Shown: piece after piece, positions 46,001 through 53,266 of the stretch
How positions within the stretch are numbered: the stretch's first letter is position 1
Layout: every line of letters starts with the position of its first letter
Assembly: GCA_030054035.1 (NCBI GenBank)
Contig: JASGCS010000002.1
Location: 1-56,939, forward strand
Direction: 5' to 3'
From: Candidatus Methylacidiphilales bacterium
Lineage (GTDB): Bacteria; Pseudomonadota; Gammaproteobacteria; JASGCS01
Length of the DNA: 56,939 nt
Notes under the pieces: generated by a model
What the model was told of the DNA's origin: nothing
The model's input: the letters and a program-made list of their open reading frames with translations, nothing else
Databases searched by the model: none
Made by a program: the position numbers and the translations under genes

Positions 46001-47602
46001 CCACGCAAAGGTAGTTAGATTATATAAAAATGCATTGCCTGAATCAACTAACGAAGATCCCCCAGCAACTGTAATATCATAATTAGGTGCGCCGATCAGG
46101 GCGTATTGATCTGACAAGGCAACCGCACTGCCGAATGAATCACCCGCATTGAGTTGTGGAGCGCCTGGGGTTGACGATAGGTTTGTCCAACTTCCATCAT
46201 CTATACTATACAAATAAGCGCCACCGGCACCCAATGTAGTTACACCTCCTACTACTTTATTCTCTAAAGACGCACCAATGAGCAGATATTTTTCAGTTAG
46301 CGCTATCGCACTACCTATATTTGTATTTATTTGATTAATAGGAATTATTTGAGCTGTGATAATATTCTTAAATAACTCAAACGATTGCGCATATCTATCA
46401 ACAATATATACGTTAGTAGGATCTATGAGTATTGTTCCATTTCCAAGCGCTCCTATAACTTGTATTTGAGCTTGAGGAGCGTAGTATAACGAATCATAGC
46501 TTGAAAGTTCAATCACGCCACCTTTCCCCATTGTAGAGTTAGCTGCTATCTTGCCATACAATTCAATTGACTTCTGAGCAAAAAGAACTACACTTCCTCC
46601 TGACCTATTTAATTGATTGGTTGAAGCAGTAATATTAGACCTTGCATCTATTACTATATTTTTAGGAAAATCTGAAGCGCTTCCGATATGAATATCTCCA
46701 CCATGTGACATTAACTGAGCAGATAATAAATTTAAAGAGCTTTGTGCACTATAATTTTGGTAGTAACTTGACACGGTGCCAGAAAGCAGAAGATACCCAT
46801 GGAGCGCTTTCACATCAACGAATTGGGCAGATAGCTCCACAGATGAATCAAGTTGAATTATATTACCTACTATGGCAATAGTATCAGTAGCTTCTAACGT
46901 TCCACTATAAGATAGCACTCCCTGTGATTGAAGCTCAATACCTGCAGCGCTCAGTTCCGCGCTTCCCAGCACATCACCCCCCGAAAATATATCAATAACG
47001 CTACTTAAATCGTCTGCTTTGATTTTGCCATGTACTACAATTTGTTGTGACGCTTGTAGTCGTATTGCTTTCCCAGCAGTTATAGATGCGGAATCATTTA
47101 TCGCAATAGTTTTTGCAATCATGTGCACAGTATTAGCAATAATCAAACCTCTGAAATCAATATTGCCCGTAGCACTAACACTAGTCAGTCTATTAGATGT
47201 TAAATCATAATTAACTTTTTCTAATGAAGAAGTGGCAACAATAAAAGTATGCGCACTCACTGAAGATGATTCTCCAAAATAAAATCCCTGAGGATTTAAT
47301 AAAACTACTCTACCAGTAGCACTTATATTCCCCAACACTTGACTGGGATTAGAATCAATTATATTATTAATCACAATTGATGAGGTACTAGGTTGATTAA
47401 AAACCACCCTCTCACCAATACCGATATTAAAAGAATTCCACTGTAATTCTACAAACGCACTTTGTTGAATAACAGTTGTTTCGGAACCACTTTGGCTAAC
47501 TTGTGCAGAACCACTAATCAAGCTTTCAAATTGAGGGCTAGCAACAACAAGTGGACTAGAGCCGATCAAAAATCCACAGATCACAAATATTCTTAGACCC
47601 AT
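40100..47602 (-). CDS. Giant secreted adhesin: TPS haemagglutinin domain + 21 FG-GAP repeats + beta-helix
   Basis: 2500 aa, complete. Signal peptide about 1-22. TPS domain about 25-260 with LLNPQGFYFG at 101-110, for export through a TpsB channel (not in window). After DPTNVYIVDRY (about residue 400) come 21 FG-GAP repeats (about 424-1640) with core FGxSVALSxxYALIGAP...SGNAYLY. Then follows a Ser/Thr/Asn-rich beta-helix (about 1650-2400) and a short C-terminal region with two cysteines. Twenty-one equals three seven-bladed propellers. It is a paralogue of the gene at 1-5355, which has seven. No VCBS/RTX repeats or LPXTG were seen. Predicted surface adhesin or exported exoprotein; ligand unknown. 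Confidence 0.88.
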   Translation of the reverse strand: MGLRIFVICGFLIGSSPLVVASPQFESLISGSAQVSQSGSETTVIQQSAFVELQWNSFNIGIGERVVFNQPSTSSIVINNIIDSNPSQVLGNISATGRVVLLNPQGFYFGESSSVSAHTFIVATSSLEKVNYDLTSNRLTSVSATGNIDFRGLIIANTVHMIAKTIAINDSASITAGKAIRLQASQQIVVHGKIKADDLSSVIDIFSGGDVLGSAELSAAGIELQSQGVLSYSGTLEATDTIAIVGNIIQLDSSVELSAQFVDVKALHGYLLLSGTVSSYYQNYSAQSSLNLLSAQLMSHGGDIHIGSASDFPKNIVIDARSNITASTNQLNRSGGSVVLFAQKSIELYGKIAANSTMGKGGVIELSSYDSLYYAPQAQIQVIGALGNGTILIDPTNVYIVDRYAQSFELFKNIITAQIIPINQINTNIGSAIALTEKYLLIGASLENKVVGGVTTLGAGGAYLYSIDDGSWTNLSSTPGAPQLNAGDSFGSAVALSDQYALIGAPNYDITVAGGSSLVDSGNAFLYNLTTFAWTNLSLTPSAPQINAGDSFGSAVALSDQYALIGAPKYDVVVNGSARSNSGNAFLYNLTTFAWTNLSSTSGVPQLNAGDSFGSAVALSDQYALIGAPNYDITVAGGSSLVDSGNAFLYNLTTFAWTNLSSTSGVPQLNAGDSFGSAVALSDQYALIGAPKYDVVVNGSARSNSGNAFLYNLTTFAWTNLSLTPSAPQINAGDSFGSAVALSDQYALIGAPNYDITVAGGSSLVDSGNAFLFDVSDNVLSSLLHTLNAPPVVAGSKFGTVVGIFNNTIAINAPTIGIGAVYLQKNSSDAWVNILGVFNAPIVQSTSYIGNSVALNNSYALLGAYYYQQNLEVGSGNAFLYHLASGTWTNLLSLANAPIQANSNFGYSVALNETHALIGAPLYSPTVASVRLESTGDAFLYRISDGVWTDLAKANGAPSLQTSDNFGYSVSLNETYALIGAYSDSYNSITDSGNAYLYNLTNGQWRNLLASSGAPTILSLSNFGNAVSLSSMYALIGAYGRGSGNAYLYRLSDGAWQTVLSMPGAPVVQENASFGWSVAATNSHILIGASLDTVTQQSNQINSSGNAYLCAIVSFNQLTCSSLFSNNTAPVALADALIGESVALSATHALIGASAYDFQSLNASGNVFVYEIATSTWTDLLSTTGAPSPHLGMNFGNSVAITGDNVLIGAKGYSSLGNSKSGTVFIYSLAQSQWKNLLQSLSTPLIQANASIGSSVALSATYALVGASNYNQYLNLTSGTVFLYNLSHGTWLNLLSTPDAPSLQAGAMFGASVALSDEYALIGSPQYDLSNNGTMYTDSGNAYLYELSDGTWTNLLSSANAPVQAGAMFGASVALSDEYALIGSPQYDMSNNGTVSTDSGNAHLFELSDGTWTNLLSRANAPVQAGARFGTSVALSDEYALIGSPQYDMSNNGTVSTDSGNAHLFELSDGTWTNLLSRANAPVQAGARFGTSVALSDEYALIGSPQYDMSNNGTVSTDSGNAHLFELSDGTWTNLLSRANAPVQAGAQFGASVALSDEYALIGSPQYDMSNNGTMYTDSGNAYLFHLSTFGITDIYSVFEQTPSAGATVGKSVALYGLMALLGAPSFAQLVYGISYSNSGAVFLLNFANNKLFTQDDIYFWSKNNLTRMLSNANLTIQADADIVFFTPYENNSTSYQLTLNATNAIRFKHNNVLLPFGSFTIRGEKIVGVSSIIAAHLSIELPSLTEIYPLLIAENNPAITGFQRGSLNLVQRNGDFNVSSTTQFSQANITIEVRGANASINLSLYNVTAAMVTLRTQSGSITTTSGTITASTIVLQANSIGSNQSPIIIERNEGEWNESNIVISSVSSGSIFLKSSGMGLFNASIPVGVSGTVSLEQTSGVANISKNILLPNAMVLLTARDSITITSSLSARYLRINSTSASITTSKVSNLLSSNSIVLLAPQGNIASMTNHLSITQLNNLDFSLIIAHAQSVYLNVDSGSIRAMLLALPLEPNPNTHNQSYLQFSDAVDITTVQDIYVTNDISSCIASRNSVNGCTFTDSVFSLINKSEITNNSNIVLTRGTIELIATTGDIGSLEHPIIISTGEGELENFSRITLQATNGSIYIKRSERVIDILTPVGANSTLISYSEQGTLTLIQESEIQSIASLNNENLRLSLIGQGAIIISHDLNLKSFNAVGSSVVTNNATIYANTIKITASSGSVGTATSPISISSITGDFSLLTLSLKAPLGSVFVRSSTNVIPFIIGDNPSILFASTQTFLFQRSSGAITISAPLRFPHATLIFTATSVDGAINFISSSVTAFSITLTTSGQVYFDQAQIYASNNISVTSDTILSRQSPDSSFYNVRAPSLTLQARLGKIGSVSDKIVISSGVNESPDFSNLSVTVPQGSSIYLIRLPGLASASSAMQYITRGTGSYKLVRVFFYQPSSPQKILLSNIPVSKPQYEGFISMLLYQLLGLDCSSPSLLSKASIKVLCQLSL
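42840..43740. repeat. Five-copy 180-bp tandem array in the adhesin gene
   Basis: CATATTGAGGAG recurs at 42901, 43081, 43261, 43441 and 43621, an exact 180-bp (60-codon) period. The units 43081-43260 and 43261-43440 are identical. They encode FG-GAP repeats 16-20 (FGxSVALSDEYALIGSPQYD). Confidence 0.92.
45240..46200. repeat. Higher-order array: alternating 183/186-bp units, 369-bp super-period
   Basis: GCGTATTGATCTGAC occurs at 45363, 45546, 45732, 45915 and 46101, spacings 183, 186, 183, 186. Two unit types alternate (protein ...NYDITVAGGSSLVDSGNAF and ...KYDVVVNGSARSNSGNAF), so a 369-bp pair was duplicated as a block. Encodes FG-GAP repeats 2-6. Confidence 0.9.
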
Positions 47603-47689
47603 TGAATGTATATTTTATATGAATAAATTGAATTTTTAGTACATGGATAGCACTTTACTTTATTCATAAATTATAATATGGCAATTGAA

Positions 47690-49243
47690 ATGATTAGAAG
47701 TCATAGAAAAGCTGCCTATCTTATTTCGTTTAGTGCTGTAATTGTAGCTATTTTTGGAATATGGCGATTTACCATAATTTCACCAAACTCTGATGAGTTT
47801 ATACAGTATCACCGGCTTGCCTGCTTTAATTTCAAATTTGCCAGTGAACATGAATATCTTTGGTCTTGCTCGGGCGCGAATAAAGCTAACATACTAGGTT
47901 TTACTTACCATAGGAATTTTCCATACACTGGTGCGGTTTCTAACCTATTCTACGCACCGTTTTATTTTCTCAATCAAACTAAATACTCACATTATTTATA
48001 TGGTATTGTTATGGTTACTTTGTTTGGATGGTTGCTCATTCGCGCCCTCAAACTACCATGGTATTTACTAATACTTCCACTAGTTTATGTGCCACTACTC
48101 TACCAAAGTATGCATGATGCTGGGCCAATTCGCATTGCTTTAGTCGCTCATCCACTCTTGATATGTCTTACGCTGATACTCTTTAGTGAATATAAAAAAC
48201 AAATCAAATACTTAGCGCTTTTTGGAATATTTTTCATCACGGCAATTGCTATTGAAGATAAGCCTTTTTTTATTTACTTAATACCTCAAGTGATAATACT
48301 CGCCATTGCCACTAGCTACTATCATTACCGTAATATTACGATTGTAGTTATTAAAAACAATTTATTTTGGGCGATACAAATAGTAGTAGCAATAGCGTTG
48401 GCAATACTATTGGTGTTAGTAATAACTCAAATTACAACTGATAATAGTAAAGAGTTTATAACCTACATTAAATATTTAATAAAAATGAAAACAATTTATA
48501 TTGCAAACTTAGAACAAGAACTAACTTTTATACTTCGTTATAGTTTTTCACCAACTATCTTTGTTACAGACCGATGGGTTATGTTATCAAGTAGTCAAAT
48601 GATACTATCGTTTCTCTCATTTATTCCACTAATCTCAATTGCCTTATTTCAAATATGGAAAGAGCGAAAAGGTTACGGTAAGTATCTAGCATTTAGTTTC
48701 GGGACTACCTGTTTAATATTTTTAATTATGAGAAATACTTACCTCGGCCATCATTTTATTTTCCTTCATATCCCTCTGATTATCGCAATTATAATCTTTG
48801 CAAGCACTTCTTTGCAACGGTATTTTATTACAGTGATGGCAATGGCATTGGTAGTTGTGGTCACAACATATCAAATTGCAATTATAGAATTTAAGGATAT
48901 CTCTGACGGTGCCTCTAGTCCAGATCGTGAAATATTGGCAATTTATTTAGCTAAACCAGAAATTGCACAGAACTCAATCATTAACTACACCAGTAGTGGG
49001 GGTTATTTCATGCAATCACTTTTCGGTCACCCAGATCAACTCGTCACTCACATTCAACCCATCAATCTAGCAGAAACACAATCACTTGAAGTAAAGTTAA
49101 AAAAACTCAATAGAAAATATATTATAAATTTATGTCGTGGTTGCACCAAAGATGAATTGCAGCCATTTTTCCCAAAAGCTACGATTACGGAAATTGACCT
49201 CAACGTAACTCAATGGCATGCCTGGCAATTAGAATATAAATAA
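47690..49243 (+). CDS. Polytopic membrane protein, possible GT-C-type glycosyltransferase
   Basis: About 517 aa with ten to twelve membrane helices. After the first helix comes a polar loop PNSDEFIQYH, an Asp-Glu pair placed like the catalytic acid pair of GT-C enzymes (ArnT/PMT type). A soluble C-terminal domain (about 430-517) ends HAWQLEYK. I see no closer family match. ATG 47678 sits directly behind TATAAT, so ATG 47690 is the likelier start for a short leader; homology cannot decide. It is divergent from the giant adhesin. Transferring a sugar to envelope glycans or proteins is inference only. Confidence 0.5.
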   Translation: MIRSHRKAAYLISFSAVIVAIFGIWRFTIISPNSDEFIQYHRLACFNFKFASEHEYLWSCSGANKANILGFTYHRNFPYTGAVSNLFYAPFYFLNQTKYSHYLYGIVMVTLFGWLLIRALKLPWYLLILPLVYVPLLYQSMHDAGPIRIALVAHPLLICLTLILFSEYKKQIKYLALFGIFFITAIAIEDKPFFIYLIPQVIILAIATSYYHYRNITIVVIKNNLFWAIQIVVAIALAILLVLVITQITTDNSKEFITYIKYLIKMKTIYIANLEQELTFILRYSFSPTIFVTDRWVMLSSSQMILSFLSFIPLISIALFQIWKERKGYGKYLAFSFGTTCLIFLIMRNTYLGHHFIFLHIPLIIAIIIFASTSLQRYFITVMAMALVVVVTTYQIAIIEFKDISDGASSPDREILAIYLAKPEIAQNSIINYTSSGGYFMQSLFGHPDQLVTHIQPINLAETQSLEVKLKKLNRKYIINLCRGCTKDELQPFFPKATITEIDLNVTQWHAWQLEYK

Positions 49244-49307
49244 TAATTGCACGAATTAGTCGGTGGTTGATCGCAATAATGTTACCTATATTTTGATTAA
49301 AATTATT

Positions 49308-52300
49308 TTAGGGTAATTGGTCGTGGATAATAAATGAATATAAAGTCTTCAGTTCAATAGTATGGTCTCTGAACCAATCTTCTGACCAAATTCTATAGAC
49401 CCGATAACCGAGTTTCTCAATGATGTGCTGTCTATGCACATCGTGCCAGTGCGCTTCAGGGGTTGAATGATATGTTTTACCGTCACATTCTAAAACAATT
49501 TTTTCTTTGCTAGGAGTAGTAAGGAGCATATCAACTCTAAAACCACCTATCTTTACCTGCTGCTGGATAGCTAGCTCAGGAATATTCTTTTTAATAAGTT
49601 GATACACCTCTTCTTCAAATGGCGATTCAGATTGATTTAGTGCAGGTTGTCTGCTTCTTGAGTGAGATCGTGATTGTAAGATTTCTAGTATGCTATTTGC
49701 TCCTGCTATATCATTATTATGAATAGCTTCCGCATAGCTAAGATAGCTGAATAATATGCCTTTACCAGTATTGCCTTTTGTGGCGATTTCATCGTGGTAG
49801 CTGCTATAGACATCTTTAGGTATTGAAGTGCAAATAAATATTTTCTGTTTTGCTCGGGTGAATATAACATTCAGGAACTTATGGCCCTTTTGTGATTTAT
49901 TAATCTCACCAAATCGATAAAAGAAATTACCTTCTTCATCTTTACCAAAAGTAGTTGAAATAATAATAATATCTCGCTCATCTCCTTGAATATTTTCAAG
50001 ATTTTTAATAAACAGACCAGCTTGCCTTAATGCCTGAATATTTTTCTTTTCAGTTGCCGATCCTTCCGATTCTTTTTGATAGAGGAGTTTCAAAATACAA
50101 TTTCTTTGATTAATATTAAAAGTAGCAACACCTACTGAAGGCATTACTCCATTAGTTGCTGATATGGCATTAAGCAAAAGTTCAACCACGGCATTAGCTT
50201 CAATCGGGTTAGTTCCTGATTCATTTTTAAGTAACCCACTTCTTTTGGAAACTTGATCATTGGTTTTTTTTCTTGAATAATAGATACCTTGCGTTTGTAT
50301 AAAGTGAATAGGTGTGTACTCCTGTTTAGCCGGAAGAGGTATTAGATTATTTCCATAAAAGGCTGCATTAGAAAAATTAATCAAAGCTGGGTGCTGGGAT
50401 CGGTAATGAAAATCTAAATATGATTTATTCTGGTTTTGTGATTGCTGTGCGTAATCCAAAAGTGATTCTGATCCGGATAGCGCTTGAGCCTCAGTACTTT
50501 CACTATCATCAGCATCTTCATCATTATCATTATCATCGTCGAGAGTTATGTTTTTACCAAAGTAACTAGAGGGTGGCATTTGATGTTCATCCCCAGAGAT
50601 GATTTTATATTTTCCACGCAGCATGCACGTTAGGGTGTCCTCTAGTCGTAATTGGCTGGCTTCATCAAAAAGCACATAATCAAACAACCCAGGTGTAAGC
50701 GGAATAAAGGCATTGGCGGCTTCTGGGTTAGTTAAAATGACTGGAAACACACTTAATACCAATGTTGGATCTTTTTTAAAGATATTGCGCAGTGAATTAC
50801 GAGGCCCGTTCTTAGTTCTTTTTTTATTAAGGAGGAGTTTGTAATTATACTCATCTTTAGTTTTAATCTGTTTTAGATGCCCTGATATTTTTTCAGACCA
50901 TTGATATTGTATATGACCTGGAATTGCATTAATCATCGCTTGATTAGATTTAGTTAAATCCAGTAATAGTTTTTCGTATTTTTTTCTATCCTCATGAGTT
51001 AATGGCAACACTTCTGAATTTACTTTTGACAATTTCTCTAAGGCGCTTTCTAGCATGTTGGTGATGAGAATATTTATCCAATAGTCAGATGGAATCTTTT
51101 CAGTAATAAGACGATCTATAAACTGCGGTGTATCTGCGGGCATGCTGGTACGCAAATAATTCCACGAGCATAAATCAAAATATACTTCTTTTTGTTTTAG
51201 GATCATTTCCACTAACATGCAGTTTGCATTGATTTGTTTTAATAACTCAAGGTAAGACATTGAGGTCAGACCAACGAGTATGGAGTTATGCATAGTTTTT
51301 TTAATTGGGAGCGCCTTAAGACTTTCCGTACACTGGTGCAGTGTAGAACGCAAGGCTTGAACTAACTCAACTTTCTCTTTGCTCTCCTTGACAGATTTAA
51401 TATTTTTAGCCATAGAATATACTCCATCTATCAGGTATTCGTAGATTTTCGGGTATGGATGGTATCTACGCTTCGCTAACTCAGATTCTGGAATATTCAC
51501 TAAGATAGTTTTTACAGCTTGTTCAGTTTTTTTCATTACCATAAGAAAATCACGCAACCCTGTTTCAATTGCTTTTTCACTTGCATGGTCCAAGGGAGTG
51601 TCATACTCTCTTTCAACAAATACTTTAGCTGCGAGCGTTGCTATTTCTGTTTCATGTATCTTGCGCAATAACTTAATTGCCTTTTCAAGATTATCATACC
51701 ATTGCAAATATTGTTCACTATCCAAATAGAGCGGATAATTCAATCTGTAATTTTGAGGAATGACTTCTCGGTTCTTAAAATACTCTCCAATTAAAGATTT
51801 GAGCGTTTTATCATTATGTAATCGTTTAGAACCAAATTCGTAGCGTGGAATTAGCTGTTCAATTATTTTCACAACCGTATCATGCAACGCAATCAAATTA
51901 CTTGGGTTAGGCTTGACCAAGTCTCGGTCTCTAGAGTCTTCTAACAATTCGCAGATATCCCTTGCCTTATCCACAAATTCTTTTCTATCTTTATAAATAT
52001 CATCAATAGTAATAGTCATCTGGTCTAATCCAACCTTTTTAAGATTTTCATAAATCACATCAAGCGCAGTTTTTTTCTCACAAACAACTAAACAAGTCTG
52101 ACCTTTGGCTAAGGCATTTGAAATAATTGCTGTTAAGCTTTGACTTTTCCCAGTACCGGGTGGTCCGTAAATTATCTTGACTTCATCTTTAGCTAAAGTA
52201 GATACTATTTCAAACTGGCTTGGGTCAACTGGCACAGCAGTAGCGGTAGACAATTCTCTGGAGGGAGGGTCAGTTTGACTCGGCTGTAAAGATTCTACTG

Positions 52301-53072
52301 AGGCCGATAACTCCTCCATACTCTGGATAATTGTTTCTTTAGGAGAAACATAGAGACCAAAAACTCCTGACCAATGGATTTCAGTATTTTGTAAGTTTTC
52401 AACTGAGGTCTTTTCAGCCCTACGCAGAGTTTTATTAATTATATAGTCACTATGGAGCTTGGTTAATAATTCCTGAGTAATTTTTTCTATTTCATCCTGA
52501 TTAATAATTTCATCGTCTAAGATTGATTCGGGAACTTGATATTTGCACGCTTCATCGGTTTCTAAGTACGAGAGTAAAAATTCATTAAACTTAACCACCA
52601 TATCAGCATTTCGCTCAATTTTCCAAGTATTAGGTTTAGAAGTTACTTTCTTTAATTCCAACGACCAAATCAGTAATGGAGCGTGAATAATTTTATCTGG
52701 ATCAATTCTACTTCTCTTTACTAAGAGAGGAAAACCAAAACCAAAATTCTTAAACCCAAACTCTAAAAAGTTGTCTTCATTTTCATTATAAATATTTTCT
52801 AGTCGTCTAATTAACGCAGCTGCTTCAGCCTTTTCGTCTTCATTGCTTGTCGATCTCTCCAATGTGGAAACTGAGAGTTCTACACTAAATGCCACTTCAT
52901 GTAAAAGCTTAGTAAGTAGCTCTTTGCTTAACCCTTTTTTGCATAGTTCCAGATCAAGCAGATCAATTCTCTTGCTCATTCGTCCTGGCAAAGCAGATAG
53001 ATGAATTGAGGTTTTGGTTGCCTGCTTGAGCTTCTTTAGTAAAGTGTCAACTAGTACTTTATTTATTTTCAT
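49308..53072 (-). CDS. SF1 helicase (DUF4011-like) fused to a C-terminal PD-(D/E)XK/Vsr-like nuclease; candidate defence protein
   Basis: 1254 aa from ATG 53072. The N-terminal part (about 1-250) resembles the helical head of large DUF4011-type helicases. Walker A GPPGTGKS is at 303-310 and Walker B FDEASQ near 800 (DEAx-type). Motifs NIQGDERDIIIIS and NVIFTRAKQKIFIC come later. The C-terminal domain (about 1150-1240) has SPFEEEVYQLI, FRVDMLL and IVLECDGKTYHS, a D...ExD/GK site as in Vsr-like nucleases. Such fusions recur in anti-phage islands. Starts at 53114 or 53081 are possible, but TATAAT 7 nt before 53072 favours the last. An acidic spacer (DDDNDNDEDADD) interrupts the helicase core. 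Confidence 0.82.
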   Translation of the reverse strand: MKINKVLVDTLLKKLKQATKTSIHLSALPGRMSKRIDLLDLELCKKGLSKELLTKLLHEVAFSVELSVSTLERSTSNEDEKAEAAALIRRLENIYNENEDNFLEFGFKNFGFGFPLLVKRSRIDPDKIIHAPLLIWSLELKKVTSKPNTWKIERNADMVVKFNEFLLSYLETDEACKYQVPESILDDEIINQDEIEKITQELLTKLHSDYIINKTLRRAEKTSVENLQNTEIHWSGVFGLYVSPKETIIQSMEELSASVESLQPSQTDPPSRELSTATAVPVDPSQFEIVSTLAKDEVKIIYGPPGTGKSQSLTAIISNALAKGQTCLVVCEKKTALDVIYENLKKVGLDQMTITIDDIYKDRKEFVDKARDICELLEDSRDRDLVKPNPSNLIALHDTVVKIIEQLIPRYEFGSKRLHNDKTLKSLIGEYFKNREVIPQNYRLNYPLYLDSEQYLQWYDNLEKAIKLLRKIHETEIATLAAKVFVEREYDTPLDHASEKAIETGLRDFLMVMKKTEQAVKTILVNIPESELAKRRYHPYPKIYEYLIDGVYSMAKNIKSVKESKEKVELVQALRSTLHQCTESLKALPIKKTMHNSILVGLTSMSYLELLKQINANCMLVEMILKQKEVYFDLCSWNYLRTSMPADTPQFIDRLITEKIPSDYWINILITNMLESALEKLSKVNSEVLPLTHEDRKKYEKLLLDLTKSNQAMINAIPGHIQYQWSEKISGHLKQIKTKDEYNYKLLLNKKRTKNGPRNSLRNIFKKDPTLVLSVFPVILTNPEAANAFIPLTPGLFDYVLFDEASQLRLEDTLTCMLRGKYKIISGDEHQMPPSSYFGKNITLDDDNDNDEDADDSESTEAQALSGSESLLDYAQQSQNQNKSYLDFHYRSQHPALINFSNAAFYGNNLIPLPAKQEYTPIHFIQTQGIYYSRKKTNDQVSKRSGLLKNESGTNPIEANAVVELLLNAISATNGVMPSVGVATFNINQRNCILKLLYQKESEGSATEKKNIQALRQAGLFIKNLENIQGDERDIIIISTTFGKDEEGNFFYRFGEINKSQKGHKFLNVIFTRAKQKIFICTSIPKDVYSSYHDEIATKGNTGKGILFSYLSYAEAIHNNDIAGANSILEILQSRSHSRSRQPALNQSESPFEEEVYQLIKKNIPELAIQQQVKIGGFRVDMLLTTPSKEKIVLECDGKTYHSTPEAHWHDVHRQHIIEKLGYRVYRIWSEDWFRDHTIELKTLYSFIIHDQLP

Positions 53073-53079
53073 TAAGGAC

Positions 53080-53085
53080 ATTATA
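53080..53085 (-). promoter_or_regulatory. -10 box of the helicase-nuclease gene (leaderless start)
   Basis: Exact TATAAT on the minus strand, 7 nt before ATG 53072; it also argues against the longer start at 53114. Confidence 0.5.
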
Positions 53086-53116
53086 ATAGCATCACTGATA
53101 TGATAAACAATCATAA

Positions 53117-53164
53117 CAAAGTCACCTACCGCATTGGCAAGCCTGGCAATTAGACTATAAATAA
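53117..53164 (+). pseudogene. 3' remnant of a GT-C-like membrane protein gene
   Basis: Frame ending at TAA 53162-53164 reads HWQAWQLDYK after a few residues. The gene ending at 49243 finishes QWHAWQLEYK. At DNA level 53132-53164 matches 49211-49243 except for three bases (one at the third position, one mid-motif, one near the end), then diverges. An in-frame stop lies upstream at 53114, so only about 16 codons remain. It flanks the helicase gene on the side opposite the intact copy. Confidence 0.7.
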
Positions 53165-53266
53165 GCCAATCAATTACTATTAATTAAGCTCGCGAAAATT
53201 TCATGTATAGTGAATTTAATACTCTGGTATCGGCATTCTTACAAAGCAAAATAACTTAGTGCATTT

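Noticed and set aside
49211-53164. The 33-bp direct repeats as attachment sites of an integrative element
   Set aside because: There is no integrase, excisionase or tRNA end between or beside them, and the repeat reads as a coding 3' end; a gene remnant explains it better.
53115-53266. tRNA or small RNA in the gap between the helicase and the Cys-rich barrel
   Set aside because: I could not form a cloverleaf or a convincing structured RNA; only the gene remnant is supported there.
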